The notes beneath the pieces are model-generated. The model saw only the letters and a program-made list of their open reading frames with translations. It was not told the DNA's origin and did no database searches. Of a stretch of 64,000 nt of DNA, positions 31,601 through 42,153 are shown one piece after another. Every line of letters starts with the position of its first letter. The stretch's first letter is position 1. The stretch comes from Nitzschia sp. pyKryTriq1 (lineage: Eukaryota; Bacillariophyta; Bacillariophyceae; Bacillariales; Bacillariaceae): positions 662,501-726,500 of the forward strand of contig OY101126.1 in NCBI GenBank assembly GCA_956465555.1, in the 5' to 3' direction. A program made the position numbers and the translations under genes.

Positions 31601-34218
31601 CCTCCATTGCAATTAGTGCCATACGTCGTGTCAAAAGTTTTGTTATTGAAGCTGCCATCGTGGACGAAAAGTTTGAAGGTAGCGCTTCTGTTCATCATGT
31701 CAGGTCCCTCGCATTGCAAAGTGTAGCTGAGGGTGTCACCATACGGAACTTCTTCCTTCTTGTTAAGATTATCGCAAACAAAATTACCGCTCGTGTCCTT
31801 GAACACTGGTCGGATCCAGCTGATGGTCTCAGTTGGTGCATGTTCTCCCTTCCAGAGTTGTGTGATGGTAACACCCACTGTGTTTTCATTTGGGTTGTGG
31901 TAAACCACAGCATCGACAGGCAAAGTGACATTTGTTTGGTTGAGAATCTGAATTTCGCCAGCACATTCGGTTGCTGGGTGGGGAGGAGTGGTAGGAGCAT
32001 TTGTCACAGGTGCAGCAGTTGGTTCAGAGGTGGGCTGAGCGGTGGGCAGAGCCGTGGGCGTAGCAGTAGGCTTCGAAGTCGGTAGAGCGGTGGGCAGAGC
32101 CGTGGGCGTAGCAGTAGGCTTCGAAGTCGGTAGGGCGGTGGGCGTAGCAGTAGGCTTCGAAGTCGGTAGAGCGGTGGGCTGGGCGGTGGGCAGAGCCGTG
32201 GGCGTAGCAGTAGGCTTCGAAGTCGGTAGAGCGGTGGGCTGGGCGGTGGGCAGAGCCGTGGGCGTAGCAGTAGGCTTCGAAGTCGGTAGAGCGGTGGGCG
32301 GAGCCGTGGGCGTAGCAGTAGGCATCGAAGTCGGCAGAGCGGTGGGCTGGGCGGTGGGCAGAGCCGTGGGCGTAGCAGTAGGCATCGAAGTCGGTAGAGC
32401 GGTGGGCGGAGCGGTGGGCGTAGCAGTAGGCATCGAAGTCGGCAGAGCGGTGGGCGTAGCAGTAGGCTTCGAAGTCGGTAGGGCGGTGGGCAGAGCCGTG
32501 GGCGTAGCAGTAGGCTTTGAAGTCGGTAGAGAGGTGGGCGGAGCGGTGGGCAGAGCCGTGGGCGTAGCAGTAGGCTTCGAAGTCGGTAGAGCGGTGGGCG
32601 GAGCCGTGGGCGTAGCAGTAGGCATCGAAGTCGGCAGAGCGGTGGGCGTAGCAGTAGGCTTCGAAGTCGGTAGGGCGGTGGGCAGAGCCGTGGGCGTAGC
32701 AGTAGGCTTTGAAGTCGGTAGAGAGGTGGGCGGAGCGGTGGGCAGAGCCGTGGGCGTAGCAGTAGGCTTCGAAGTTGGCAGGGAGGTGGGCTTCGAAGTG
32801 GGCTTCGAAGTGGGCTTCGAAGTTGGTGCAGAAGTGGGCGCTTGGACGCCTGCAGGATCTCTATCGCTGACAGATGTTTTGTCTTCAACACTATATCCAG
32901 TGACAACGGCATCGATTCCCAGTTCAGGAGCATTCAGAGTAGCAGTGATGACGGGGCCTGGGATGTACTTCACGTCTCCAGGGCAAAGTCGGAAAGAACC
33001 CCCCTCCGAATCTGTAGGCGGTTGACCGTTGGAAGTGAGGCTGGTTACTGCAAACGGAGTTCCGTTGCTTCCATTGGGTCCAGTTATACCACCGATGGGA
33101 GCTGCATCAGTCATGATGACATTGTAGAGACACACTCCCGTGGAGGGAACCGAGATCACGTAGCAGTAGCGCCAGTCATCGTTTGCGTTACTTAGAGTGT
33201 ACGTGTCATCAACAAAGCCAACCATGGTCGATGCGCTCGTGCATGCTTGTGTGGCAGGACCAGCTTTCTTGATGATATCAATTGCGGGTACAGGTTCCGG
33301 GATGGAGCCCGGTGGGATTCCGCAGCAGGGATTTGTGGTACTGTTCCATTGGCAGCAAGCTCCATTACGAACATAGGGGCAGGCAGGTTCCCACATGCGC
33401 CAGTAGGCCTTCACAGCGGCTTCTACTTGCTGGGCGTTGTTAAGACTCCGATCCGCGGAAAAATTGCCGTACACATCCGCGCGGGTACCGTGTTTCTTGA
33501 TTTCGTAGTCCCGAAGGTTGGCCCCCCACTCACGCCAAGGAGCCTTGTTCTTGCATTCGTCTGTGACGACGTGTTGCAAATGGCCACAACCTTCACCTTC
33601 TCTCCAGGCATCCTCGTCAATGGTGATGCGGACCCAAGGGTTCTTGCGAGAGCAGGTGCGGTGACAGATGGTCACACGGCTGGTCATCGATTCACATTGA
33701 TCCTTGTTTTCGTCTTCGTTCGTTCTTGCGATGTTGCCGTTACAGTTTCCTGGAACTTTCTTTCCAGCGCACTCGGTGGACTGGCAGTTTCCAGAGACAA
33801 CGGAACCAACAGCAACGTTCACAGGGTAGGTGTTGGTCACTTCACAGACGTAACCGGCAGCGCATCCCATGCCCAGAACTTCCATCCAATAGGCCTGGTC
33901 CTCAGAGGCACCGTCATCCAACACCAGTTCGGTTTCACAAACCGTTCCATTGGTTCCAGTGCCACGGTTCACTTCTTCGCACAACCCTCCTCTTCCCTTG
34001 GTGTTGGTGAACTTGCAGGTTTCGTCGACTTCGCAGTCATTCTGGTTCTTCGTACGAGCCGAACACGGGTTATCAATACACGACCCACCTCTTTGGGTTA
34101 CCCACGCACACCCATGATGGCAGTCAGCTTCGGGTTTTCCAGCACAGGTCCCGGCGGAGGCGGATCCAACAAAGGCCGAGACCAGCGCCAAACTCGCAAC
34201 AATCGAGGCAAACTTCAT
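28672..34218 (-). CDS. Giant secreted Pro-Thr-repeat, Cys-rich protein
   Basis: One uninterrupted frame of 1848 residues. It opens with a clear signal peptide ([22 protein letters not shown]). Residues about 23-455 are Cys-rich, with [18 protein letters not shown] and [14 protein letters not shown]. Three Pro-Thr arrays follow: about residues 460-735 with units like [15 protein letters not shown], about 897-1184 with [12 protein letters not shown] units, and about 1297-1589 with [13 protein letters not shown] units. Between them lie globular spacers: about 738-895 ([20 protein letters not shown]), and about 1187-1294 with repeated Cys. The C-terminal 255 residues are again Cys-containing ([18 protein letters not shown]). 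Such repeats are common in diatom secreted and cell-wall proteins and are likely O-glycosylated spacers. No membrane anchor is visible after the signal peptide. Function is unknown. The very even arrays could be shortened or lengthened by assembly error. Confidence 0.9.
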   Translation of the reverse strand: MKFASIVASLALVSAFVGSASAGTCAGKPEADCHHGCAWVTQRGGSCIDNPCSARTKNQNDCEVDETCKFTNTKGRGGLCEEVNRGTGTNGTVCETELVLDDGASEDQAYWMEVLGMGCAAGYVCEVTNTYPVNVAVGSVVSGNCQSTECAGKKVPGNCNGNIARTNEDENKDQCESMTSRVTICHRTCSRKNPWVRITIDEDAWREGEGCGHLQHVVTDECKNKAPWREWGANLRDYEIKKHGTRADVYGNFSADRSLNNAQQVEAAVKAYWRMWEPACPYVRNGACCQWNSTTNPCCGIPPGSIPEPVPAIDIIKKAGPATQACTSASTMVGFVDDTYTLSNANDDWRYCYVISVPSTGVCLYNVIMTDAAPIGGITGPNGSNGTPFAVTSLTSNGQPPTDSEGGSFRLCPGDVKYIPGPVITATLNAPELGIDAVVTGYSVEDKTSVSDRDPAGVQAPTSAPTSKPTSKPTSKPTSLPTSKPTATPTALPTAPPTSLPTSKPTATPTALPTALPTSKPTATPTALPTSMPTATPTAPPTALPTSKPTATPTALPTAPPTSLPTSKPTATPTALPTALPTSKPTATPTALPTSMPTATPTAPPTALPTSMPTATPTALPTAQPTALPTSMPTATPTAPPTALPTSKPTATPTALPTAQPTALPTSKPTATPTALPTAQPTALPTSKPTATPTALPTSKPTATPTALPTALPTSKPTATPTALPTAQPTSEPTAAPVTNAPTTPPHPATECAGEIQILNQTNVTLPVDAVVYHNPNENTVGVTITQLWKGEHAPTETISWIRPVFKDTSGNFVCDNLNKKEEVPYGDTLSYTLQCEGPDMMNRSATFKLFVHDGSFNNKTFDTTYGTNCNGGANTNGIAFYELKIPCSYCPPTASPTTASPTSGPTGGPTGSPTSGPTGGPTASPTSGPTGGPTASPTSGPTGGPTAGPTSGPTGGPTAGPTSGPTGGPTAGPTSGPTGGPTAGPTSGPTGGPTAGPTSGPTGGPTSGPTGGPTSGPTGGPTAGPTGGPTAGPTGGPTTSPTTPAATDGPTGSPTSEPTGGPTAGPTSGPTGGPTAGPTGGPTSGPTSGPTGGPTAGPTSGPTGGPTSGPTSGPTGGPTAGPTSGPTGGPTSGPTSGPTGGPTASPTAGPTGGPTASPTAGPTGGPTASPTAGPTGGPTASPISECQCVNGTHGAYVSCVVKVANDLRKEEKINDTVSSAMKTAAAQEKTCGDISCPCFIECPCYPSDQYKNFGEYTSCIAHLANDQVETAGLPANKKNDWKAAYEELMKSVCPEPGPTASPTSGPTGGPTASPTSGPTGGPTASPTSGPTGGPTAGPTEGPTGGPTAGPTEGPTGGPTAGPTEGPTGGPTAGPTEGPTGGPTAGPTSGPTGGPTAGPTSGPTGGPTAGPTGGPTASPTSGPTGGPTAGPTSGPTGGPTAGPTSGPTGGPTAGPTSGPTGGPTAGPTSGPTGGPTAGPTSGPTGGPTAGPTEGPTGGPTAGPTEGPTGGPTAGPTEGPTGGPTAGPTEGPTGGPTAGPTEGPTGGPTAGPTSGPTGGPTAGPTEGPTGGPTAGPTSGPTGGPTASPTSPGGCPYPPPEEPQCRKNIVVNNPDESKQDNYPIKIVSQDVTTVTFDLYNPYSDEAALYYQYAASTDGITVCNNVLGFATCAQPTRVTAHCITGSAAHPKEHPVAIVDLWFTSPAAFGTDTIPECCVPSDEQGTGSTALYSLKVYCHPMCPPADEAAQGSTRDLAVEADPSKSASDFETVAKQEGAVFEPSKDHAKEHFCASEDYPCGDDGDLVHVCHYSAKDGYQTYCVPESDSDVVAYFPKDYCGPCVGGYGSSTYRN
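29452..32845. repeat. Three tandem-repeat blocks coding Pro-Thr arrays
   Basis: Blocks at about 29452-30330 and 30668-31530 are built of 24-36-bp units with the core GGTCCGCCGGTAGGTCC. The block at about 32030-32845 uses a different 18-bp-based unit (GGCGTAGCAGTAGGCTTCGA). Units are nearly identical within a block and differ between blocks, so each array seems to evolve on its own by unequal exchange or slippage. Confidence 0.9.
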
Positions 34219-35058
34219 CTTTTCAGTAACTTGTTATCCTTCCACTCAAACAGCTACTACGTCTTCTTTTACTCTGTAGATTTCTTCAGCAACTTTAAGC
34301 ACTTCAAAAGCAATACTCTTCGTTCACCAGCAACAGATCGGCGGATAATCGAAGAAGATAGAGGTTGTTTCCAAAGTGTAACCACAATTCAAAACGAGGG
34401 ATCCTCCTCCTACCACGCACTACCAGCATCCAACAACCGAAAAAAGCAATTTGACCGGAGTTGGTAATCGTGAAATTCTTCCGGTCAGCGGAAGATCGGA
34501 AAGCTTTCTGATGTTTTACTGTCTGTCCTCCTTCCAACATTTACTTCCACGAAAGGAAGTTTGGTTGAAACTTCAAAAAGAATCTGGACATATGTACAGA
34601 CGGACATGATTCTAATCTTTGGTAAAAGCGAGAGATAGACCAAGACCAATAAGACGGGAATGTGACCATAAATCTTTTGGTCATTGAATGACCATTCTTT
34701 CGCGAATTCATCCACTTAATTAGGAGCACGATTAGAGGCATATTAATTGGGGTCATTGATTTCTTGAAAGTCTAAGGACTAGGCCCAAGGAGATTGTCAG
34801 GCACGAAAGAACACGATCATGCAGTAGCTTGTATTGGTACGTACCACGTACCGGCCGCGGTGCGCATATCCATACTCAGAAATAAGCACCGCGCGAGGTA
34901 CTTAAGTAGCTGAAAATGCCATGCGCGGCACTTTCGTAGGGGCTCGTAGAATTAGTACCAGAGTACACGTGTGCGGAAGCCACTCAGCACTCAACATACA
35001 AAATACAGTACTCCATTCATCCTGCACTATGCATGCAGTCAGGAGTCACGTCTGGCCT
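34219..35058. other. Upstream region of the Pro-Thr protein; no gene
   Basis: The first 250 bp are probably promoter and 5' untranslated region. A small palindrome around 34675-34695 (GGTCATTGAATGACC) and GTACGTACCACGTACCGG at about 34838-34856 were seen. No gene was recognised. Confidence 0.45.
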
Positions 35059-35473
35059 TCAGCCGGGATGTGCTCTGAAAAAGGGGGTTGAGGTCCGGTC
35101 TCGAACCCACGGCCTCACACTCTGTGCTGCTCTATCCTTAGCGTACTTGTTGAGCTCGTCGTCGAAACGGGCCGCCGTACGTTGATTGTTTCCGACGCCC
35201 GCGATTTGTTGGTTCCATTTCTTCTCCGCCACCGAATCCAACACCTCGTCGAACTCGCTCCAGTAATCGCCTACCTGGAAGTTGAGTTTTGTCGCAGCCT
35301 TTTTGAACTTGTCCATCACGTGGAAGGCCTTAGACTCCCACTTCGGCGGTGAAAACCGGGATATTCCGCTTCCTCGTCGTTCCACCGCCGACCTTCTCCA
35401 GCTTTACCGATTCCAAATCCGAAACTTCAAATTTCTTTTCGTATAGGATGCAAGGCTCCTTTTTGTTCGACAT
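35059..35473 (-). mobile_element. Retroelement gag-like fragment (fossil), tentative
   Basis: Minus-strand coding-looking sequence begins with an ATG near 35473 (SNKKEPCILYEKKFEVSD) and continues with DKFKKAATKLNFQVGDYW, EFDEVLDSVAEKKWNQQIAG and RFDDELNKYAKDRAAQ. The combination of a short charged head, a helix-rich segment and a Trp-containing block resembles gag-like regions of stramenopile retroelements. It is broken and carries no recognisable terminal repeats. It could also be a decayed host gene. Confidence 0.35.
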
Positions 35474-35911
35474 GTTTGTTAGTTTTGTTTACTAGCATTC
35501 ATGCCCATTTTCACTCATAATATTGAGTTTTGACTGATAATGTTTTGTTTTGACACTGCGCTTACACTTTTATTTTATTTCATTTATTCTGCCCAGATCG
35601 AGATATTTTAGTCGGTAATGTGCTCTTTGGGTAAAAAGCTTACACTACGCTACCTACGTGGCCGGGGTATCCCCAGTACCTACAGTACGTCCAGAATTTC
35701 CCCCCGTCGCACGCCACCGCGCGTCTGAACGACGGGAAGTTAGTGTCTGCTCTAATAAAATAATATTTAGCGATACGCATGCATGCTAGCATGCAGGATG
35801 CAGGCGACAAAACAAGAATAAAGATGACAATGCAGGGAAGTTAGAACTACCTACAAGTACCTTACTCTCTCTGAGAACGAATCATATACTATAGTATTCA
35901 TTGTCGTGGTA
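35474..35911. other. Upstream region of the CXXC gene
   Basis: No gene was recognised. The stretch likely contains the promoter and 5' untranslated region of the following gene. Confidence 0.4.
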
Positions 35912-38900
35912 ATGATGAAATCACCTGGAAAGTCCCAGGCGTCAGAGCAGGAACGGCGGCGTCTAGTCTACAGTGAATCGCCCCTGGTGTTGTCGTCTCC
36001 GACTTCAGGTGGGAATCATCATCATCGGCGTCGTCATCATCATCATCATCAGCAGCAGCAGCAGCATCAACGTCTTCCCTGCTGCGCATCAAAGCCCCAT
36101 GAATCTGGGAGCAGCATCATGGGAAGTCAGGGAATTCGTCGTATCACTCCTTCTCCTCTGTCGGGAGTTGACTCTCCCGTAGCGCAAACGACGTCGTCGA
36201 GCAAACGGCAGCTGTTTGGATCGACGGATCCGAAAACCAAGGGGCGCGATGATGTCAATGAACCCACAAACAACCATTTGTCGCCCGCCCAAAGACGTCT
36301 GTTCGGGTTAGATGGTCGGCCTGATAGGAACCATCACATTTCCAGCTCCCTACGATCCGACCGCTCTGGCATCCGAGAACGGAGCCCCGCCGCGAAGAGA
36401 CGGAAGAGTGCTACCCCTAGTAGTGCGCACGGAGGGAAGAACAATTGTCTTACGAGTAGTACGAGTAGTCAACCACTGATGCAAGGATTAACGCCGTGGG
36501 ACTCTTTGGCTTCGGTGACTCAGTCAACAGGCAAATCAGAGGGAATGGCCACAACACGAATGTCACGAGACGGGAAAGCACCAACAGCAATGGAACCCGC
36601 CCCTGCAATTCCAGTAGCAAATTCTATTCCTCCAGAATTGGTTTCTTTGTTGGCTCCCAAGGGCCTGAAATGGACCAAGCGTCTTCTCCAAACGCATGAA
36701 GAAATTCTTAAGAAGGCTGAAGGATGGCGAAAGAAACAAGTTTCGCCACGAAAGCATTTGCCACGGCGCTGCAAATCGCACCACACTGCCATGAGCTACA
36801 TAGAAGAGTCTGATGATGATTTATTCTTTGACGACATGAGGCATAGTGAGTTGCAAAAGGAGGAAAGCAAACGCACTCCAATACCTAGCGAAGTTACCAC
36901 ACGGTCCGAAAGATCCGCCCCCCCCCCGGCGGATTCCGCACCTACCGATACAAACCAGTCTTCAACCTCGAAAGCAATTACGCCACAGAGAAGCAGTCGA
37001 ACCGCTCACGGCACTCACGCCGGCGACGACAATTATAACCTTCGACCCAAGCGACCGCGGGCTCCCCCACCAAAGTTACAGCAGTCAATAATTCAGATGG
37101 AGACGATTCCTATCAAACGCAAGCGCGGACGACCTCCAAAGAACAAATCAACCCACAATAGCAGTGGAACAGGGGCAAAGGAGACGGTGGTGAATCCCCT
37201 TCCCGTCAAACGGAAACGGGGCCGACCACGTAAAGTGCGTCCTGTTGAAGATATGACACTAGTTGCTGCTCAGCATCTCCCGGCAACGAGTCGGCGCAGT
37301 CTTCGCCCTCTTCGCAAAGTAAGGCAACTCGTCGAGACAAAAGCTGACGAAAAGATAGCGCATAAAAAGCAGCATCCTGCTACGAAATTTACGAGGCGCC
37401 GAACGAACGATCAAGGATTTATTGATTTGCCTCCCAGGAAGGATGTGGATAGTTTCGATAAAAAGACATTAAGGCAATCCGAGAGCCCGAATCCTGAAGA
37501 AATACTCGTAGTGGACGAAGAACAGGGTGAAGTGATTACATCAACAACCAAAACACTTCGCCCGATCGTTAAAGTCAAGACTAAGTCAAGATCGTCCAAA
37601 CACTCCACTGCAAGAACATCCAGAGTCCGTTTTGCGCCTAATACTACCACATTTTCGCTCAAAATTCGAGTCAAAACATCTGCAGCCTCGTCGAAAAAGG
37701 GCAAAACACACCAAACTGCTGCTCCGACCTTGAGCGAATCCACTGTCCAGTCCATTGCGAATCAGATTACTCAAGCTTATTTGGCGCAGGACCCCAGTGC
37801 TCTCGCGGGAACTGACCACTATGCAGGCGAAGGCGATGGAAGTGACGATGATGATTCTGATTCTGAGAGCAGCTGCTCCAGTTCGGATGATGACAATGGT
37901 GATGATGACGACGAAGAGGAGGAGCAGCAACAGGAAGGGCCGGTCGTCGAATCGGGAGGAGGGGTGGAGGCAAACAGAAAAGGGCGCCTTGAGGAACTCG
38001 TCGCCGATGACAACCATGATGCTCGGTCTGTGGCTAGTGAAATAACTATGGACATTGATTTGATTCGAGGTGAGCACGAGCAGAGAATCTCGAGACTAGT
38101 ATTTCCCGTTCCGGAAGAACGACACGATTTTCCCACCGGATGTGATACATCTGTGGACGATCAGAAGGTAACACCATCGCACGACGACGATGCAGAAGGA
38201 GGTATCCCTCACGAAAAGGAAGGGACACGAGGTATTAGACGAGCACAATGGGTGACCTGTCGTGGCAGTACAGTGGCAGGGGCTACCACGAATCATCCAC
38301 TCGGAACAAGCTTTCCAACATGTGCTGGGGCAAATGAGCGAACGACACAGGCAATTCAACGAAAACGAAAACGTCGCGTGCTGAGAAGCACCGATTCATT
38401 GGCTGGTTTCTCGCTTGCTTCGATCAATTCTATCAAATCCACAGGTGGGGAGGTCCCAGCTGAGGTATCCGTCAACCAAAGTCGAGCAACTCCGGATTCA
38501 CGGGATAATAGTGCATCATACGTGGCTCCGACTGATAGAGCAGCTAGAGCAGACAAACGATATCCCCTAGAATCACTCCGAACCGAAAACGCCCCGGTTG
38601 TGGTTGGTGGTATCGATGAGACCATCGAGGCACGTCGACCCAAAGAGGTTGGAACGCCTCATTCCCTAGCCACCAACGGAAGATGTGGTAAATGCTCTGG
38701 CTGCAGACAAAGGTTTGACTGCTTGACTTGCACAAAATGCATCGCCAATCTCCAAGCAGGAATCCGTTGCCGGCAAGGTATGGGATGTCTCAAACGGATT
38801 TGCAAGGGGATGGCACATCAAAGACGGATGGACACCTTGGGTCGGTCATCGAAACCGACTGGATTAGAGTCCACATTGGATGTTATCCACCAGGAGGCGC

Positions 38901-39286
38901 GGCAGCCCGGTAGTGCGGGTTTGGACCCTTATATCGATGATGCCAGTGTGAGCTACTTCAGCGAAACTGGATCAATCTACAGCACGGCATCAAAAAGGAG
39001 ACGATCACGTGCCGCACGATTGTGGAGTCGTCGATGGTCAAAAGAAAGGCGAAAGATGGCGGCTGCCCAAAGCGTGTCTTCAGAGCACAAGGCGAGTTCG
39101 GTTGGTGTCCCTGTTCCCAAGAAAAGGCGCACCGGTGCTCGAAGCAAAGGGAAGAAAGCGAAAAGCGCCCTTCATGATCTCGAGTTACCGCTGCCGACAG
39201 ACGGTTCTGTGACTTCCATGATGGAGGGACGGCGAAGCCTTCGTGCGCTTATGAGCTACGACGAAGCCGATCAAGATTGGCTCTGA
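35912..39286 (+). CDS. Nuclear protein with AT-hooks and a CXXC-type zinc finger
   Basis: One exon encodes 1124 residues, starting at the first ATG (35912). The protein is mostly disordered: a His/Gln tract (near residues 36-50), Ser/Arg-rich stretches, and an acidic Asp/Glu/Ser run around residues 645-680. Two AT-hooks, KRKRGRPPKNK near residue 402 and VKRKRGRPRKVRP near 433, point to binding of AT-rich minor groove. At about residues 924-965 lies CGKCSGCRQRFDCLTCTKC, then CRQGMGCLKRICKG, which matches the CXXC zinc finger pattern (Cys-Gly-x-Cys-x2-Cys-x5-Cys-x2-Cys-x2-Cys) that binds unmethylated CpG in DNMT1, MLL and CFP1. No enzyme domain is visible. It is probably a chromatin reader or scaffold; its targets are unknown. 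Confidence 0.8.
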   Translation: MMKSPGKSQASEQERRRLVYSESPLVLSSPTSGGNHHHRRRHHHHHQQQQQHQRLPCCASKPHESGSSIMGSQGIRRITPSPLSGVDSPVAQTTSSSKRQLFGSTDPKTKGRDDVNEPTNNHLSPAQRRLFGLDGRPDRNHHISSSLRSDRSGIRERSPAAKRRKSATPSSAHGGKNNCLTSSTSSQPLMQGLTPWDSLASVTQSTGKSEGMATTRMSRDGKAPTAMEPAPAIPVANSIPPELVSLLAPKGLKWTKRLLQTHEEILKKAEGWRKKQVSPRKHLPRRCKSHHTAMSYIEESDDDLFFDDMRHSELQKEESKRTPIPSEVTTRSERSAPPPADSAPTDTNQSSTSKAITPQRSSRTAHGTHAGDDNYNLRPKRPRAPPPKLQQSIIQMETIPIKRKRGRPPKNKSTHNSSGTGAKETVVNPLPVKRKRGRPRKVRPVEDMTLVAAQHLPATSRRSLRPLRKVRQLVETKADEKIAHKKQHPATKFTRRRTNDQGFIDLPPRKDVDSFDKKTLRQSESPNPEEILVVDEEQGEVITSTTKTLRPIVKVKTKSRSSKHSTARTSRVRFAPNTTTFSLKIRVKTSAASSKKGKTHQTAAPTLSESTVQSIANQITQAYLAQDPSALAGTDHYAGEGDGSDDDDSDSESSCSSSDDDNGDDDDEEEEQQQEGPVVESGGGVEANRKGRLEELVADDNHDARSVASEITMDIDLIRGEHEQRISRLVFPVPEERHDFPTGCDTSVDDQKVTPSHDDDAEGGIPHEKEGTRGIRRAQWVTCRGSTVAGATTNHPLGTSFPTCAGANERTTQAIQRKRKRRVLRSTDSLAGFSLASINSIKSTGGEVPAEVSVNQSRATPDSRDNSASYVAPTDRAARADKRYPLESLRTENAPVVVGGIDETIEARRPKEVGTPHSLATNGRCGKCSGCRQRFDCLTCTKCIANLQAGIRCRQGMGCLKRICKGMAHQRRMDTLGRSSKPTGLESTLDVIHQEARQPGSAGLDPYIDDASVSYFSETGSIYSTASKRRRSRAARLWSRRWSKERRKMAAAQSVSSEHKASSVGVPVPKKRRTGARSKGKKAKSALHDLELPLPTDGSVTSMMEGRRSLRALMSYDEADQDWL

Positions 39287-40106
39287 AGGAGGTATGGATT
39301 GAAATTGCACAATAGCTAGACCCTTGGGGCATGCATTTCGGAACACTGCCCGCAGGGCTAGTGTCTCTTATTTACGGGGTAATAATATGGGACTATGCAT
39401 ACCGCATTACGGTGTCTATAAAGTATCTACCAGGTAGTCAAATATCATTGGCGTGGCCGCTGTTGTTATTGTATCTTCTACTCGTGAAGGTCATCGGGGC
39501 CACACAAACAAGGACACAGTGTACTGCCCGTTTATCTGCTCTAGATTAGAGTCCTCCCACTTCGTGATGTCTCTCTTTGCTGGCTCTACTGTAGTAGAAG
39601 AGTCTACATTTACCGCCTGGCAGAGGGGTACGAACAAGTAGTTTGGAGTAGCGTGAGTACCAGGTACCGATAACGGTACATACCGGTACTACTGTACCAG
39701 TCTACCGGTAGACTAGTCTTCGTTCTTTGTGCAGGTAAATGATAAAAGGGGACCTCGTGCCCTAAAACAACTGGGATCCTCTGCGACGAGAGAGAAGAAC
39801 TTCGCGAAGTGGGCATTTCGGTCGTTGGCCGTTAAGGAGAGCAAGAACTGAAATTCCCCTCGACGTAAGAGTCTGGTAGCTTCTCACGTAGCAGAGAGAA
39901 TCTGAATACTGTACCACATGCCAAATTCTTGCGTAGGACTGACTGTTCTGCCATTTTCATCGATGAGATGAGAAGAGAGGCGAGCAGAAAAAACACAGCA
40001 AACACGCACACGAAAGAAGATACTAACTCCCCAACAAAGCACCGTTCGGCAGGAAAGACCCATTCTATCTGCACTGCTGTTCCTCAGGGCAATCAAATTA
40101 TCTCTT
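39287..40106. other. Intergenic, with GTAC palindrome cluster
   Basis: A dense cluster of GGTACC, ACCGGTA and GTACCGGT words sits at about 39658-39715. The last 200 bp are likely promoter and 5' untranslated region of the CSRNP-like gene. No gene was recognised. Confidence 0.5.
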
Positions 40107-41549
40107 ATGCCTCCTCCGCCCCCTCCGAGTAAATCGTATCTGCTGGTGATTGATTCCGACAGCAGCGACGATGAAGAAGAACGAGAAAGCTATGGGTACC
40201 GGATACAACGCCGCGGGGAATCGACGTTCTCGGTGAATTCTGCAAGTAGCGACCCCGCACTCGAAACTCGGCACACCCCCGATTCGATCATGGATCCTGC
40301 CAACCGTCGCCGTCCCCATGAGATTGAAGACGACGAGGAAGAGGAGTTGGTGAATACCAGCACGGATTTTGATGATGAGCAAGACCTCGAGCTGTCCTCA
40401 CGCAGCTCTCCGGCGAGCGAAGGGAGTAGCGACAGTCCGAAGCTGACCAAGAATCAAAAGAAGAAACTCGCTCGTAAGCGAAAAAAGAAAAAGTCCAAAC
40501 CCTGTGTCGCGACATCTGGTAGCCGCAGAATATCCTTCTCCACTGTATCATTCAGGACCTACCCTCGAGCCTTCAGTGGGGTTGCTGTGCCTTTGGATGG
40601 TGGTTGGCCATTGGGGATGGAGCTCCGGCCCTTGTTGGGAGGTGCCCCTCCTGATATTTCCATTGATGATTTTGAGGCACATAAGCAACATAGGTTGAAG
40701 GAGCGATGGGAGCAGCTCTTGCAAACCTCAAAGCTGGATACTGAGATAGAGCTGATGACCAAACGCCCCGACACTGAAGAGCCCCTGGCTCTTGAAACTC
40801 GACAATGGGACTACCGCAGCAAGATGAAGAATCCTCTTTTCGGCGTCTTATCTGAGGAGCAGCGTCAAGCGATCTTCCTTGAGGTTTCATCGTGTGAAGA
40901 TGCCGAAGCGCAGTCCCTCGCCAAGGGTCGAGCTCGATCCAACTCGGTCGCGAGTGATCACGGATCGTCATCCCCCAAGCGAAGGGGCCGCTCTTGCTCC
41001 TTCGGTCATTCGCCTGAGACCTTCAATGAGACGTACAATCAAGTGTATGTGCATCATGTGCGAAACGACCTCGAGAATTTGCGCATCGAGAGGACCAAGT
41101 CCGGAGCTACTGGTTGCAACTGTCGCAAGCTGACTGTGTACCTTCCGCCAAAGAATGGAGGCGGGAAAAAGGCCCAGCACCGTCGCCTCAAGCCATCGAA
41201 ACTGACACAAGAATTGAAGAAGCGCAACTTGTATGATGAATCTAAATCCCGGGAAGAATCGGAACATGTTCTTCACGACGCAGTCGAGAAAGAACCATGC
41301 TGCGGCAGTGATGATTGTTTTTGCCATCGCAATGGGATCGATTGTCAGACTGATGCTTGTAGTTGCTGGCATGACTCGCATGTCCACAACAAGAGCAGAG
41401 ATGGTGGGGGCTCCTTGACGGTAGACGCCATCCAAGATCGCTGTGGTAACCCGCTTGGTACCACTACTGTTGATATTGGTGCCATAGACGCCTATCGCGC
41501 ACGAGTTTTGGAAGCGAAAATGTGCCAATTTATTGAAACGTCACAGTAA
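40107..41549 (+). CDS. Cysteine/serine-rich nuclear protein (CSRNP/AXUD1-like)
   Basis: The 480-residue single-exon product shows both hallmarks of the CSRNP N-terminal domain. Near residue 142 it has ISFSTVSFRTYPRAFSGVAV, followed by PLDGGWPLGME, equivalent to the animal block of a Val-Arg-Phe strand, an aromatic-Pro-Arg step and Gly-Gly-Ser-Thr-Leu-Gly-Met. Near 355-445 it has GCNCRKLTVYL, CCGSDDCFCHRNGIDCQTD, ACSCWHD and CGNPLGTTTVDIGAID, matching the Cys cluster that ends in Cys-Gly-Asn-Pro. The N-terminus is acidic and Ser-rich; a Lys/Arg run (KKKLARKRKKKKSKP) near residue 123 is a likely nuclear signal. Animal members are transcription activators. In diatoms the targets are unknown. Assignment rests on motif order, not alignment. 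Confidence 0.8.
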   Translation: MPPPPPPSKSYLLVIDSDSSDDEEERESYGYRIQRRGESTFSVNSASSDPALETRHTPDSIMDPANRRRPHEIEDDEEEELVNTSTDFDDEQDLELSSRSSPASEGSSDSPKLTKNQKKKLARKRKKKKSKPCVATSGSRRISFSTVSFRTYPRAFSGVAVPLDGGWPLGMELRPLLGGAPPDISIDDFEAHKQHRLKERWEQLLQTSKLDTEIELMTKRPDTEEPLALETRQWDYRSKMKNPLFGVLSEEQRQAIFLEVSSCEDAEAQSLAKGRARSNSVASDHGSSSPKRRGRSCSFGHSPETFNETYNQVYVHHVRNDLENLRIERTKSGATGCNCRKLTVYLPPKNGGGKKAQHRRLKPSKLTQELKKRNLYDESKSREESEHVLHDAVEKEPCCGSDDCFCHRNGIDCQTDACSCWHDSHVHNKSRDGGGSLTVDAIQDRCGNPLGTTTVDIGAIDAYRARVLEAKMCQFIETSQ

Positions 41550-42153
41550 TCATCATACTCTTGGTGATAGGCCATGATATGTCGCGAAAGATGGATGGCG
41601 CTGCGCACCGTTCAGTGCCGGTACATACGATGAGTTCTGCCGGGATGCATCAGATGCATAGATATAAAGTTTTCGTTATGAATGAAAATCGCCTAGGAGC
41701 TTTTTTACACCGAAGCAAATCGTTGAAGTGCTAACGATATGAATGTGTGTGCTTTGCTTCTGACCCCTTCCACACCCTATCCTACTGGAGGAGTCTAGCA
41801 TTCCCTTGTGCCGGTAATGACGGAACGATCACGTTGGTGCGAAGACTTACAAATTATAGTAGTGTACAAATAAATAGTTATGGTGCATAGCGGCAAGGGC
41901 TGTTGGTACACATGTTGTAGATGAAAGTGGGCAGGAGCCAAACGAAGGAATTCCATGCTTCAACGGATTCCATGCATCGCGTCGTCTTTCTTTCAATGAA
42001 CCGATGCTCCCGTCATTGGGGTATACTACACGAGCATGGGTCGTAACGATTCGAACTTCCCGTCGTCGAATAACAGCAGCAGCAGCGACAACAAGAAAGC
42101 AATCGTCCAATATTTGGTCCAACGTGAAAGCCATATCTTCTGGGGTGTCACTT

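Noticed and set aside
29452-32845. CRISPR-like regular repeats
   Set aside because: The units are contiguous coding repeats without unique spacers, in a eukaryotic gene.
29456-33025. Long plus-strand frames (about 300-330 codons each) opposite the Pro-Thr arrays
   Set aside because: They are mirror readings of the repeat units, have no start context or folded domain, and end where the arrays end. The minus-strand frame has a signal peptide, Cys-rich domains and full-length continuity.
35090-35165. tRNA-like sequence on the minus strand
   Set aside because: A B-box-like word is present, but the T-stem does not pair beyond two or three bases and no acceptor stem or anticodon arm can be drawn.
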